DNA from: Gammaproteobacteria bacterium
GTDB lineage: Bacteria; Pseudomonadota; Gammaproteobacteria; Poriferisulfidales; Poriferisulfidaceae
NCBI GenBank assembly: GCA_028819565.1
Contig: JAPPLD010000029.1
Span: 1 to 34,997 of the forward strand
Length of the DNA stretch: 34,997 nt
Reading direction: 5' to 3'
Under the pieces are notes generated by a model. The model saw only the letters and a list, made by a program, of their open reading frames with translations. It ran no database searches and was not told the DNA's origin. The position numbers and the translations under genes were made by a program. Positions 15,249 to 24,373 of the stretch are shown here, in pieces. Position 1 is the first letter of the stretch. Each line of letters starts with the position of its first letter.

Positions 15249-15988
15249 TGCAACATCCTCCAGATTCCCTGTTTCCTCTCGCCGTATCCGGCCTTGACTT
15301 CTCTGTCGGCGGAGAACAACTGTTGTCTGGATTGTCGTTCGAGCTGGAAGGAAAAGGCTGTACGGCAATACTCGGCCCAAACGGTTCCGGAAAAACCCTT
15401 TTGTTGCGTCTGTGCCACGGCATGCTCACGCCTACTGCCGGTTCTGTCCGGTGGGGAGAAGCCACGCCGGTTCAAGCCCTGCCATCTCAGGCCATGGTCT
15501 TTCAATTGCCCGCCATGCTCAACCGCAGCGTGCGAGCCAACATCGACTATGCGTTGAGGCTGCGCCGTATACCTCGCGATGAACGGCAACGGCTTGTTCA
15601 AGAGGCCGTTGAGCTCTGCGGCCTGACAGAAGTGGTCGGGCGCAATGCCCGGGTTCTGTCCGGCGGTGAACGGCAAAAGCTGGCCATCGCGCGGGCCTGG
15701 GTCACCCGACCACGCGCCTTGCTGATGGACGAGCCGACTTCGGAACTGGATCCCCTCGCCACCCGGGAGATCGAATCCATGATCCAGAGGGTCGTCGCCC
15801 AAGGGGTTCGCGTCATCTTGGCGACACACGACATGAATCAAGTCCGCCATCTGGCAGACGACGTCCTTTTCCTGGAATACGGCCGCTTAAGAGCTCACCT
15901 GCCGATCAGGGACTTTCTGAATTATCAAGGCGACGACACAATGCGCGATTTTGTTGCTCACCCAACCCGTTCCGGAGCCATCTCATAA
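15245..15988 (+). CDS. tupC: Tungstate ABC transporter ATP-binding protein TupC
   Basis: The 247-residue ATPase has Walker A GPNGSGKT (44-51), the signature LSGGERQKLAIARAW and Walker B LLMDEPTSELD. The switch histidine is in LATHDMNQ. There is no C-terminal TOBE/MOP domain of the ModC kind. The ATG at 15245 overlaps the tupB stop; a second ATG follows directly at 15248. It energises the TupB permease and ends 5 bases before the tupA start. Confidence 0.92.
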   Translation: MMQHPPDSLFPLAVSGLDFSVGGEQLLSGLSFELEGKGCTAILGPNGSGKTLLLRLCHGMLTPTAGSVRWGEATPVQALPSQAMVFQLPAMLNRSVRANIDYALRLRRIPRDERQRLVQEAVELCGLTEVVGRNARVLSGGERQKLAIARAWVTRPRALLMDEPTSELDPLATREIESMIQRVVAQGVRVILATHDMNQVRHLADDVLFLEYGRLRAHLPIRDFLNYQGDDTMRDFVAHPTRSGAIS

Positions 15989-15993
15989 GTCAC

Positions 15994-16806
15994 ATGCGCC
16001 TTACATTCGCCTTCGTCTTGAGCTGCCTGGCCTTTCCTTCCGCAATGGCGGAATCGGAATTCCTGACCATCGCATCCACCACTTCGACGGATCACTCCGG
16101 CCTGTACGATTATCTGTTGCCGATCTACGAGAAGAAATCCGGCGTCAGTTTCCGGGTTGTGGCCGTCGGCACCGGACAGGCCATCCGCAATGCGATGCGG
16201 GGAGATGCCGACTTGCTGATCGTTCATCATCGCGAATCGGAAGAGCATTTCGTCGCTGAAGGTTACGGATTGCAGCGGGATGACCTGATGTACAACGAGT
16301 TCATGCTGATCGGACCACGCGAAGATCCCGCGAAGGTTGCAGAAGTAGGTGATATTGCGGAAGCTTTCCGTCGCATCTCGCGCTCAGGCGTTACTTTTAT
16401 CTCTCGCGGCGACGACAGCGGAACCCACAAGCGTGAACTGGAACTATGGGCAAAAGCGGGCATCCAAGTCCGGCCAGCCAGCGGCGACTGGTACTGGGAG
16501 GCCGGAGCCGGCATGGGACCCACTCTGAACACTGCCGCCGCACGCAATGCTTATGTGCTGAGCGATGGCGCCACCTGGGCCGCGTTTGGCAACCGGCAGG
16601 ATCTGGTGGCGGTGTACCAGAGCGACCCGCTGCTGCACAATCAGTACGGACTCATCGTGGTCAATCCCGACCGCCATCCGCACGTGAAGGGAGAACAGGC
16701 GCGGGAATTTGCAGAGTGGCTATTGTCCGAAGAAGGGCAACAAGCGATTGCGGCTTTCGAGATCAACGGAAAACGAGTATTTTCTCCAAACGCCAAACCA
16801 CATTAA
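15994..16806 (+). CDS. tupA: Tungstate-binding periplasmic protein TupA
   Basis: The 270-residue protein has a Sec signal peptide (MRLTFAFVLSCLAFPSAMA, cleavage before ESE). It also has the TupA hallmark TIASTTSTDHSGLYDYLLP (~residues 26-44), in which the TTS residues contact the oxyanion. VVAVGTGQAIRNAMRGDADLLIVHH and FISRGDDSGTHKRELELW (~125-142) are further family signatures. It delivers tungstate, and possibly molybdate, to TupBC. Gene order here is lipoprotein-tupB-tupC-tupA. No molybdenum-cofactor riboswitch or ModE-like gene was seen. Confidence 0.93.
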   Translation: MRLTFAFVLSCLAFPSAMAESEFLTIASTTSTDHSGLYDYLLPIYEKKSGVSFRVVAVGTGQAIRNAMRGDADLLIVHHRESEEHFVAEGYGLQRDDLMYNEFMLIGPREDPAKVAEVGDIAEAFRRISRSGVTFISRGDDSGTHKRELELWAKAGIQVRPASGDWYWEAGAGMGPTLNTAAARNAYVLSDGATWAAFGNRQDLVAVYQSDPLLHNQYGLIVVNPDRHPHVKGEQAREFAEWLLSEEGQQAIAAFEINGKRVFSPNAKPH

Positions 16807-16810
16807 ATCC

Positions 16811-16839
16811 TCGATTTTCCCCTAACCTAAGAAAATCGA
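16811..16839 (+). terminator. AT-rich inverted repeat after tupA
   Basis: TCGATTTTC (16811-16819) is a perfect 9-bp complement of GAAAATCGA (16831-16839) with an 11-base loop, 5 bases after the tupA stop. Position favours a transcription end, but the stem is AT-rich and no clear T-run follows, so terminator function is uncertain. Confidence 0.35.
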
Positions 16840-16873
16840 TAAATTCCAATTCTTGCTAACAAGGTAAATATTT

Positions 16874-16901
16874 TTGCCATTTAGTAATGTTATGTTATAA
16901 C
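16874..16901 (+). promoter_or_regulatory. Sigma-70-type promoter of the COG0523 GTPase gene
   Basis: TTGCCA (16874-16879) and TATAAC (16896-16901) are separated by 16 bases, giving a good -35/-10 pair. The predicted start near 16908 leaves a leader of about 120 bases before the ATG at 17031. The leader contains two short perfect palindromes, at 16926-16938 and around ACGTGGCCACGT. Confidence 0.6.
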
Positions 16902-16906
16902 GTTGC
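16884..16906. promoter_or_regulatory. Zur operator
   Basis: The segment contains ATGTTATGTTATAACGTT, a near-perfect dyad (AnGTTAT...ATAACnTT). It closely matches the gammaproteobacterial Zur box consensus with ATGTTAT and ATAACAT half-sites. It overlaps the -10 element of the promoter, as expected for repression when zinc is plentiful. The downstream gene belongs to a family commonly Zur-regulated. Confidence 0.8.
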
Positions 16907-17030
16907 GACAATTGATAACAAGAGCCAAGGGCCTTGGAAGGTGGACGTGGCCACGTGCACAGCCGGGCTACATCGCCTTGACCCCAAGGACCCACGCAGT
17001 GCACCCTGAATGAACCAAACGAGGACTTCG

Positions 17031-18275
17031 ATGCCCCTGAACCAAGAGACCAGTTCCAACCATTCACGCCTCCCCGTTACCGTTCTGTCGGGCTTCCTCG
17101 GGGCGGGAAAGACCACACTCCTCAACCAGGTGCTCAACAACCGGGAGGGCCGGCGCGTCGCGGTGATCGTGAACGACATGAGCGAGGTTAACATCGACGC
17201 AGCGCTCGTCGAGCGCGGCGGTGCGGAACTCTCGCGGACTGAGGAGAAATTGATCGAGATGTCGAACGGCTGCATCTGCTGCACGCTACGAGACGACTTG
17301 CTCGCCGAGGTCTCACGACTTGCGCAGGAGGAACGTTTCGACTACCTGCTCATCGAGTCCACGGGGATTTCGGAGCCGATCCCGGTCGCGCAGACCTTTA
17401 CCTTCGAAGACGAGCATGGCGTGAGTCTGAGCGAAGTTTCGCGCCTCGATACGATGGTCACGGTCGTGGACACGGCAAGCTTCTTACGAGACTACAACGC
17501 CGCCGAGGCACTCCAAGACCGCGGTGAGTCGCTGGGCGGAGAAGATCACCGGACGGTGACCCACTTGCTCATCGACCAGATCGAGTTCGCCAACGTCATT
17601 GTGCTGAACAAGCTCGATCTCGTGAACAACGAACAGGCTCTCGAGGTCGAGGCTATTGTGAAAGCGCTCAACCCCGGCGCGAAAATCCTCATGGCGACGC
17701 GCGGACAGGTTCCGCTTGAATGCGTGCTTGACACGGACCTGTTCGACTATGACAAGGCAGCGAGTTCCGCTGGTTGGATTCGAGAGCTTCAGGGCAAGCA
17801 CACGCCGGAGACTGAGGAGTACGGAATCTCGAGCTTCACCTATCGGACGTCACAGCCCTTCGACGCCGAGAAGCTGTGGGCGTTCCTGCACGATGACGAG
17901 AACTGGAACGGCGTGCTCCGCTCGAAGGGCTTCTTTTGGGTCGCCGCTGACCATCGGGTCGCCTACGAGTGGGCTCAAGCTGGCGGCATCAGCAACGTGA
18001 ATCCCACCGGGATGTGGTGGGCGGCTGTGCCTCGCGAACATTGGGGGCATCCCGAGGGTCAGCGACCTGACCAGCGACCGGGCTGGCATCCTCGCTTCGG
18101 CGATCGCGTGCAACAACTCGTCTTCATTGGCCAGCAGATGCACGAGGCGACAATGCGCGCTCGCCTCGACGCGTGCCTGCTCGACGAGCACCTTGCCTCC
18201 GCTGACAGTAAGACCTGGGCAGAGCTCCGGAACCCGTTTCCAGAGCTTCGCATGGCCGAGGAGTTAGCAGTTTAG
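17031..18275 (+). CDS. COG0523 (CobW/ZigA-type) zinc metallochaperone GTPase
   Basis: The 414-residue protein has Walker A GFLGAGKT (21-28), then [11 protein letters not shown] and the metal-binding CxCC motif [12 protein letters not shown] (79-90). ESTGISEP (switch/Walker B region) and NKLD follow. The C-terminal CobW_C domain ([16 protein letters not shown] onward) includes a His-rich REHWGHPEG segment. Such proteins deliver zinc under starvation (ZigA, YeiR, ZNG1 groups). The ATG at 17031 is preferred over 17010 because GAGGA lies five bases upstream of it. The Zur box supports a zinc-limitation role. Codon choice looks somewhat different from neighbours (many CTC, GTC, CGC), hinting at transfer. 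Its stop overlaps that of the convergent permease gene. Confidence 0.9.
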   Translation: MPLNQETSSNHSRLPVTVLSGFLGAGKTTLLNQVLNNREGRRVAVIVNDMSEVNIDAALVERGGAELSRTEEKLIEMSNGCICCTLRDDLLAEVSRLAQEERFDYLLIESTGISEPIPVAQTFTFEDEHGVSLSEVSRLDTMVTVVDTASFLRDYNAAEALQDRGESLGGEDHRTVTHLLIDQIEFANVIVLNKLDLVNNEQALEVEAIVKALNPGAKILMATRGQVPLECVLDTDLFDYDKAASSAGWIRELQGKHTPETEEYGISSFTYRTSQPFDAEKLWAFLHDDENWNGVLRSKGFFWVAADHRVAYEWAQAGGISNVNPTGMWWAAVPREHWGHPEGQRPDQRPGWHPRFGDRVQQLVFIGQQMHEATMRARLDACLLDEHLASADSKTWAELRNPFPELRMAEELAV

Positions 18276-19498
18276 TGCGCGGGTAAACCATGCAGACGCT
18301 CTGCACGACGGCGCAATAAGGCCACGGTCGCCAACAAAAGAATCGAAATCAGGACGAAGATCGTCGCTACCGCCAGAATGGTCGGCGAGATCTGCTCCCG
18401 GATGCCGGAGAACATTTGACGCGGGACTGTCCGCTGGGTCACATCGCCGAGTTGCAGAATCACAACCACTTCGTCAAATGAAGTGATAAAGGCGAACAGG
18501 GCTCCAGATACCACGCCGGGAAGAATGATTGGTGTCTGTATCTTGAAGAAAGTTCGCACCGGCGAAGCACCGAGGCTGGTCGCCGCACGCACCAGATTGT
18601 GGTCAAACCCAGCCAAGGATGCCGTGACCGTAATGACCACGAACGGGACCCCAAGCACTGCATGCGCGAAGATTAATCCGGGGTAGGTCTTCGCAAGCCC
18701 GACCTGGCTAAACGCGAAAAACAACCCGGATGCCGTAATGACCAACGGCACCACCATCGGTGAAATCAACAATGCCATCACGGTGCGCTTGAACGGCATT
18801 TCCGAGCGACTGAGGCCGACTGCGGCCATTGTTCCGAGTGCCGTGGCCAAAAGGGTTGCCGGAATGCCGATGATGAAACTGTTTTTGATGGAACGCACCC
18901 ACTGCGCGTTGTTCCACATGTCGGCCCACCAGCCGATCTCCGCATCCGGCGCCACCATGCCATTGCGCACGATGTCGGCATACCAGCGTAGGCTGAAAGC
19001 ATCCGCTTCCAGATTCAGCATGCCAGCAGTAAAACTGAAATACGGTTCCTGATTGAAGGACAAGGGCACCACGACGAAAATCGGCACCACCAGGAACAGG
19101 AAAATCAGCGCGCACACTCCCCGGAACATGTAAAACAGGAATACTTCGCGCGGCCCGGCATACTCCGGCAGGCCTTCCCGGTAGCGTCCGGTGGCGAGCC
19201 AAGCAGATGCCGACGCCAAAACCCAGCCAAGTGCCAACATCAGCAAAGCGAAAGCCACGCCGTGTGTCGCGAGTCCCACCAACGCAAGTGCGAGCATGCA
19301 GAACGAACGCGCGACTCTCGGCGATTCGGGGTGAATCGCAGCAGGAAGCGACAGCAAAGCGAACAGCAAGGCGCCCGCCAGCGTGTACGGCAGCATCAAT
19401 GCGGTGTCACCGTATGCCGTGAGCACCCCAACCAAGGCTCCCGCCATACCGCACCAAGCCGCGGCAAATCGGGCCGGGGGGCGGATCGCCTCAAGCAT
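18272..19498 (-). CDS. PotC-type ABC transporter permease with N-terminal membrane extension
   Basis: This is an inner-membrane permease of the spermidine/putrescine (PotC/YdcV) class. The conserved permease core starts near residue 120 ([32 protein letters not shown]). It contains the EAA-type loop [28 protein letters not shown] (~300-330) and [15 protein letters not shown]. PotC is usually about 265 residues; this one has 408, with an extra ~115-residue N-terminal region of three to four hydrophobic segments. The start at 19498 lies 3 bases after the stop of the upstream permease, so it is the last gene of the leftward operon. Confidence 0.88.
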   Translation of the reverse strand: MLEAIRPPARFAAAWCGMAGALVGVLTAYGDTALMLPYTLAGALLFALLSLPAAIHPESPRVARSFCMLALALVGLATHGVAFALLMLALGWVLASASAWLATGRYREGLPEYAGPREVFLFYMFRGVCALIFLFLVVPIFVVVPLSFNQEPYFSFTAGMLNLEADAFSLRWYADIVRNGMVAPDAEIGWWADMWNNAQWVRSIKNSFIIGIPATLLATALGTMAAVGLSRSEMPFKRTVMALLISPMVVPLVITASGLFFAFSQVGLAKTYPGLIFAHAVLGVPFVVITVTASLAGFDHNLVRAATSLGASPVRTFFKIQTPIILPGVVSGALFAFITSFDEVVVILQLGDVTQRTVPRQMFSGIREQISPTILAVATIFVLISILLLATVALLRRRAERLHGLPAH

Positions 19499-19501
19499 GC
19501 C

Positions 19502-20758
19502 TCAGCCCAACCTCATCCGGTCGATGCCGGACACGCGATCGTACAGCCAGTACAGGAACATGACCAACACCAGCAGCACGAAGCCCATTGCCGCCGCCAG
19601 TGGCCAGTTGAGCGATCTCCGCATGTGAAAATCGATCAAGTTGGAAATCATCTGCCCATCCTGTCCCCCCACCAAGGCCGGGGTGATGTAGTAACCGGTG
19701 GCAAGGATGAACACCAGCACCACGCCTGCACCGATACCCGGCAGGGTCTGCGGCAGGTATATCCTCCAGAAGGCTATCCAACCGTTTGCGCCCAAACTAT
19801 GCGCTGCCTGAACGTATGCCTTCGGTACGGTTCGCATGACTGCATACAGTGGCAGGATCATGAACGGCAAGAGAATGTGCGTCATGGCGACCAAGGTCCC
19901 GGTTCGGTTGTAGACCATGCTGAACCGGCTGTCGTCACCGATGACCCCAAAAGCGACAAACAGGTCGTTCAGCACCCCGTTGCCCTGCAGGATTGCGATC
20001 CAGGCAGTGGTGCGCACCAGGATCGAGGTCCAAAACGGCAACAGCACCAAAATCAGGAGCAGGTTCGTGCTTCGCTGGGGCAAGTTGGACAGCAGATAGG
20101 CTACCGGATAACCCAATAACAGGCAGAAAATCGTGACCAGCGCGGAGATCTCGATCGTGCGCCAAAACAGCGTGAGGTGAATGCGGCGTTTCTCATCCTG
20201 GCGACGAATGGAACCGTCGCCGCTGTACTTGAGATCCACCGAGGCCGCCAGGTAGGTTGGCGTATACCGGGCTGCCGCAACGCGAAGCGCCTGCCAAGTC
20301 TCAAGTCGGCCCCACGCCGGCTTGAGATCAATCATCGCTTCCCGGTAAGGAGCCTCAAGACGTGCCGCCCTGCGCGCCGTGGAAGTGAACAGAGACCGAC
20401 CCCCGGGCAGTTCCCGGTTTACCCGGGTGGCCACCTTGCCGACGGTTTTGTCCTTCCTCGCCTGCACCAGGTCCTTCTGCAGGGCTGCGTACATCGCTTC
20501 GGTCGGCTCCGACACGCCGTCCCACGCCTCCAATACGGGAGTGCTGTGCGACATGTATCGTGCGTATGTATCGTCATGAACCCCCTGCCACAGGAATACC
20601 AGCACCGGAATAATGAAAGCTGCGAACAGGAAGGCCAGCAGCGGTATGGTCAGCCCCAGAGCCCTGAGCCGGCGGACCATGAGCGCCCGTGCCAGTTTTG
20701 TTTTAAGTGGGACGCCGTCGACGACGATGACCGACTCGGGGGGGGCTGATGGAGTCAC
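19502..20758 (-). CDS. PotB-type ABC transporter permease with large periplasmic insertion
   Basis: The 418-residue permease is of the PotB/YdcU class. A first membrane helix (LTIPLLAFLFAAFIIPVLVFLW, ~residues 35-56) is followed by about 145 hydrophilic residues. The permease core then begins at about residue 205 (TIEISALVTIFCLLLGYPVAYLL). The EAA-type loop KAYVQAAHSLGANGWIAFWRIYLPQTLPG (~325-353) is intact. The long segment between the first two helices, absent from ordinary ~285-residue PotB, should lie in the periplasm. The start codon is GTG at 20758. The gene sits between the second binding protein and the PotC-type permease in one operon. Confidence 0.88.
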   Translation of the reverse strand: MTPSAPPESVIVVDGVPLKTKLARALMVRRLRALGLTIPLLAFLFAAFIIPVLVFLWQGVHDDTYARYMSHSTPVLEAWDGVSEPTEAMYAALQKDLVQARKDKTVGKVATRVNRELPGGRSLFTSTARRAARLEAPYREAMIDLKPAWGRLETWQALRVAAARYTPTYLAASVDLKYSGDGSIRRQDEKRRIHLTLFWRTIEISALVTIFCLLLGYPVAYLLSNLPQRSTNLLLILVLLPFWTSILVRTTAWIAILQGNGVLNDLFVAFGVIGDDSRFSMVYNRTGTLVAMTHILLPFMILPLYAVMRTVPKAYVQAAHSLGANGWIAFWRIYLPQTLPGIGAGVVLVFILATGYYITPALVGGQDGQMISNLIDFHMRRSLNWPLAAAMGFVLLVLVMFLYWLYDRVSGIDRMRLG

Positions 20759-20795
20759 GAATTAAATATTGAGGAGTGTTCCGAATCTCGACCGC

Positions 20796-21875
20796 CTACT
20801 CTCCGGCCAGCCAAGCATTGAATCGCTCGTTCAACTCATCCAGATGATCCGCCCAGAACTCCGTATCCTGCCAGATCCCCGTCTTCATGTTGTCCGGCGA
20901 GGTCGGCAGGTGCGGGATCATATCCAGTTCGGAATTGGCATGGTAGGTGTCAACCATTTCAAGAGCGGAGCGCCGAGCCGGCGCATAGGAGATCCATGAA
21001 GCCTGGACGGCCATGTTTTCAGGCATGGAGGCAAATCTTATGAAATCCAGTGCCAGTTCCAGATTCGGAGCTCCTTTGACAATCGCCCAATTGCCGAAGT
21101 CAAGTATCTGCGCATCCCAGACGATGGCTAGGGAACGGCCCTCCAGCGCGTAGGCATTAAAGACCCGCCCGTTGTAGGCCGTGCTCATGACCACTTCGCC
21201 GTCCGCCAACAACTGCGGCGGCTGGGCTCCCGCCTCCCACCACACGACCTGATCCTTGACGCCATCCAGCCGCGCAAAGGCGCGATCAACCCCCTCCGCG
21301 GTCGCCAGTACCGCATAGATTTGGTCCAGGGGAACCCCGTCCGCCGCCAAGGCCATCTCCAGATTGATCTTGGGGCTCCGACGCAGGCCACGCCGACCGG
21401 GAAATTTTTCCAAGTCGAAAAAGTCGCGGATGGTCGTCGGCCCAGGCGACAGTCGGCTTCGGTCGTAGGCAAAGACCATTGCCCCCACGACGGTTCCGAT
21501 CATGCAGGAGCCAATCCCTCCCTCAAAAAAATCCTGTTCGGCGGGAGCCCCGTCTGGCGCCGGGGGCAGGGTGGAGGAATCAATCTCCTCGAGCAGGCCC
21601 TCGTCGCAGGCCAGAAGCCCCTCGGCGGAATCGAGGTCCACCACATCCCAGGTCACGTTGCCGGCAAGGACCTGCGATTTGATCTCAGACACTCCTCCGT
21701 TGTAGTCTTCGGACAAGATCCGGTGGCCGGTGCGAGCCATCCATGGCTTATGGTAAGCCTCCACCTGGCTCTTGGTATAAGCGCCGCCCCAAGAGACCAC
21801 AGTCAAGTCACCCGCCAAAACATCCGGTGCTGCAAGCCACGTCCCCGCGGCAAGAAAAAGAGCAGAGAATCTCAT
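20796..21875 (-). CDS. PotD-like extracellular solute-binding protein, copy 2
   Basis: This periplasmic binding protein (about 359 residues) has a signal peptide beginning MRFSALFLAAGTWL, cleaved after VLAG. The mature protein starts DLTVVSWGGAYTKSQVEAYHKPWM, the N-terminal beta strand of PotD-like proteins. Family landmarks shared with its paralogs are VDLDSAEGLLACDEGLLEEID, FFDLEKFPGRRGLR, GAQPPQLLADGEVVMSTAYNGR and QASWISYAPARRSA. A GTG at 21905 overlapping the upstream stop (GTGA) is an alternative start, but it would add acidic residues before the signal peptide. It lies between copy 1 and the PotB-type permease. The ligand is probably a polyamine or related cationic compound, by family only. 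Confidence 0.9.
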   Translation of the reverse strand: MRFSALFLAAGTWLAAPDVLAGDLTVVSWGGAYTKSQVEAYHKPWMARTGHRILSEDYNGGVSEIKSQVLAGNVTWDVVDLDSAEGLLACDEGLLEEIDSSTLPPAPDGAPAEQDFFEGGIGSCMIGTVVGAMVFAYDRSRLSPGPTTIRDFFDLEKFPGRRGLRRSPKINLEMALAADGVPLDQIYAVLATAEGVDRAFARLDGVKDQVVWWEAGAQPPQLLADGEVVMSTAYNGRVFNAYALEGRSLAIVWDAQILDFGNWAIVKGAPNLELALDFIRFASMPENMAVQASWISYAPARRSALEMVDTYHANSELDMIPHLPTSPDNMKTGIWQDTEFWADHLDELNERFNAWLAGE

Positions 21876-21901
21876 TGGCAACCATGCTTCCGCCACCTCG
21901 C

Positions 21902-22978
21902 TCACTTGATCAGCCAGGCATTGAAGCGTTCGTTCAATTCGTCAATATGGTCTGCCCAGAATTCCGCATCGTTCCGAATCGCCGTCTTCATGTTGTCCGG
22001 CCAGGTGGGAAGGTGCGGTCCCATCTTCAAGTTGGGGTCGGCGTGGTAGCTCCCGACCCGTTCGGAGGCAGACCTGCGCGCGGGCGAATAGGAAATCCAC
22101 GAAGCCTGGACGGCCATGTTCTCGGACATGGAGGCAAACCGCAAGAAGTCCAGGGCCAGTTCCAGGTTCGGGGCTCCTTTCACGATCGCCCAGTTGTCGC
22201 CCGCCAGGACCTGCGCGTCCCAGACCATGGAGAGCGGTTGGCCTTCTGCCGCAATCGCATTGAAGATGCGGCCGTTGTAGGCCGTGCTCATGACCACCTC
22301 ACCGTCGATCAGCAGTTGCGGCGGCTGAGCGCCCACCTCCCACCACAAGACATGCTCCTTGATGCTGTCCAGCTTGGCAAAAGCGCGGTCGATTCCCTCC
22401 GGGGTCGCCATCACCTCGTAAACCTGGTCCGCCGGGACGCCGTCGGCCACCAGCGCCATCTCGAGGTTGACCCTGGGAGTTTTGCGCATGCCGCGCCGGC
22501 CCGGAAACTTCTCCAGGTCGAAGAAGTCCCGAATGGTGCTCGGAGGCGGCAACAATCGCTCCCGGTTGTAGGCATAGGCCGTCGACCAGACGACGGTGCC
22601 AATGGCGCAGTCGCCGAGGGTGCCCTCAAGAAAATCCTCTTCGGCGGGCGTCCCGTCCGGGGCTGCAGGCAGAATGGCCGGGTCAATCTCTTCGAACAGC
22701 CCTTCGTCGCACCCCAGAATGGCTTCGGCATCCTCGACATCCACGATGTCCCAGGTGACGTTGCCGGCCTCGACCTGCGCCTTGACTTCGGACAGGCCGC
22801 CGCTGTAGTCCTCGGATAGGATCCGGTAGCCGGTGCTGGCCATCCACGGCTTGAAATAAGCCTCGGTCTGGCTCTTGGTGTAGGCGCCACCCCAGGAGAC
22901 GATGGTTAGATCGCCCGCGGATGCAGTCGTTGCCGCGAAACAGAGGCCTGCAGCATAGAGAAATGCGAAAGGCTTCAT
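21902..22978 (-). CDS. PotD-like extracellular solute-binding protein, copy 1
   Basis: The 358-residue protein has a signal peptide (MKPFAFLYAAGLCFAATTASA, cleavage before GDL). Its mature sequence is very close to copy 2 and closest by eye to the orphan copy at 31.7-32.7 kb. Shared blocks include WGGAYTKSQ, CDEGLFEEIDPAILPAAPDGTP, FFDLEKFPGRRGMRK and IKEHVLWWEVGAQPPQLL. The ATG at 22978 has GGGGGT just upstream. It follows the ATPase gene by 27 bases and precedes copy 2, so it is the first binding protein of the operon. Confidence 0.92.
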   Translation of the reverse strand: MKPFAFLYAAGLCFAATTASAGDLTIVSWGGAYTKSQTEAYFKPWMASTGYRILSEDYSGGLSEVKAQVEAGNVTWDIVDVEDAEAILGCDEGLFEEIDPAILPAAPDGTPAEEDFLEGTLGDCAIGTVVWSTAYAYNRERLLPPPSTIRDFFDLEKFPGRRGMRKTPRVNLEMALVADGVPADQVYEVMATPEGIDRAFAKLDSIKEHVLWWEVGAQPPQLLIDGEVVMSTAYNGRIFNAIAAEGQPLSMVWDAQVLAGDNWAIVKGAPNLELALDFLRFASMSENMAVQASWISYSPARRSASERVGSYHADPNLKMGPHLPTWPDNMKTAIRNDAEFWADHIDELNERFNAWLIK

Positions 22979-23005
22979 GGTTACCCCCAAATTGAACGAA
23001 CTTCG

Positions 23006-24088
23006 TTATGGTAGTGCATCCAGCGCACGACAGTCCTCGGTGTTCCAACTCACCTGGGTTTCCTGACCGGCCTTCAGATGCTGGTGATCCGGCGCGTTCG
23101 GCATCTTGACAATGAAATCGTCATGTCCCAGCACCCTCATACGGCAACGAATGTGGTCGCCAAGATAAATCAATTCCTCCACCACCGCATCAAACCGGTT
23201 TTCCCCCGTATCACCGATGAATACCCGCTCCGGTCGAATCGACAACGTGGTCGGGGTGCCGACCCCGCTGCAGTTGATGGCCAGCGCCCGGCCCTGACCC
23301 ATATCTTCGATCGAAACCTCGGCCACGCCATTGTCGACACGTTCAACCCGACCGTACAGCCGGTTGTTCTCTCCAATGAAGCGCGCGACAAATGCCGTCT
23401 CCGGACATTCATATAGCGTTTCCGGGCCGGAATCCTGCTGGATGGAGCCATCCTTGAACACGGCAATCCGAGTCGACATGGTCAACGCTTCGGATTGATC
23501 GTGCGTCACATAGACGACGGTCACGCCCAACTGGTCGTGCAGGCGCTTGATCTCGTACTGCATGTGCTCGCGCAACTGACGGTCCAGCGCCCCCAAAGGC
23601 TCATCCATCAGTACCAGTTCCGGTCGAAACACCAAGGCACGGGCCAGCGCGGCGCGTTGCTGCTGTCCGCCCGACAGCTCGGACGGGCGGCGATTGCCGA
23701 ACCGCCCCATCTCCACCATCTGCAATGCCTCGCGCACTCGTTCCTCGATTTCGGAACGCCCCATCCGACGCACCTGCAGCGGAAATGCAAGATTCTCGTT
23801 TACCGTCATATGCGGGAACAAGGCGTAATTCTGGAATACCACGCCGATGCCCAGTTGGTGCGGAGGCACGGAATTCACCGAGCGGCCGTCGAGACGGATC
23901 TCTCCATGCGTGACGGTCTCGAATCCGGCCAACATCATCAGGCTGGACGTCTTGCCCGAGCCGGACGGCCCGAGCAGGGTCATGAATTCACCGCGGGGGA
24001 TGCTCAGGTTGAGGTTCGCAACCGCCAGAGTCTCACCGTCATAGCTTTTCTGAACCTGATCGAATTCTACGAATGCAGTATCCGTCAT
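23006..24088 (-). CDS. PotA-type ABC transporter ATP-binding protein
   Basis: The 360-residue ATPase energises the leftward transporter. Walker A is GPSGSGKT (40-47), the Q-loop lies in VVFQNYALFPHMT, the signature is LSGGQQQRAALARAL, and Walker B is LVLMDEPLGALD, followed by VTHDQSEALTMS. The C-terminal ~120 residues form a TOBE-type regulatory domain (FIGENNRLYGRV..., IRPERVFIG...). That domain ends with IRCRMRVLGHDDFIVKMPN. The ATG at 24088 has GGAG eight bases upstream. It is the first gene of the five-gene operon ATPase-SBP-SBP-permease-permease. A decayed fragment of a second copy of its 3' end lies near 32.8 kb. Confidence 0.93.
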   Translation of the reverse strand: MTDTAFVEFDQVQKSYDGETLAVANLNLSIPRGEFMTLLGPSGSGKTSSLMMLAGFETVTHGEIRLDGRSVNSVPPHQLGIGVVFQNYALFPHMTVNENLAFPLQVRRMGRSEIEERVREALQMVEMGRFGNRRPSELSGGQQQRAALARALVFRPELVLMDEPLGALDRQLREHMQYEIKRLHDQLGVTVVYVTHDQSEALTMSTRIAVFKDGSIQQDSGPETLYECPETAFVARFIGENNRLYGRVERVDNGVAEVSIEDMGQGRALAINCSGVGTPTTLSIRPERVFIGDTGENRFDAVVEELIYLGDHIRCRMRVLGHDDFIVKMPNAPDHQHLKAGQETQVSWNTEDCRALDALP

Positions 24089-24373
24089 GATCGGCACTCC
24101 CGATGCCGGCAAACCCCTCTTGGTTTCGTCCCGCGGGTGCCGGAGAGAACACTCCCCTGCTTCAATCTCGCGGCAACCCGCAGTCCGAGGAAAACGATTC
24201 GTTTTATTCTACTAGACGCGAAGCAGGCAAACCCTAGGGTGGCATCTGACGACCCCCGGTCGCCATAAAACATTCATCTTATTTTTATGCTCCTGTCATG
24301 CGCATCTGCGAATCTAGCCATCAAGAAGTCCGGAACCCAAGGGCAAAGGGTTGTATGTTTCCTGATTGAAAGG

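Noticed and set aside
19262-20119. Plus-strand 285-residue open frame across the two permease genes
   Set aside because: Its composition (Gln, His and Arg rich, low hydrophobicity) is that of an antisense shadow of membrane proteins.
24334-24352. AACCC/GGGTT inverted repeat after the UDG-like gene as a terminator
   Set aside because: The stem is 5 bp and no T-run follows in the correct direction.
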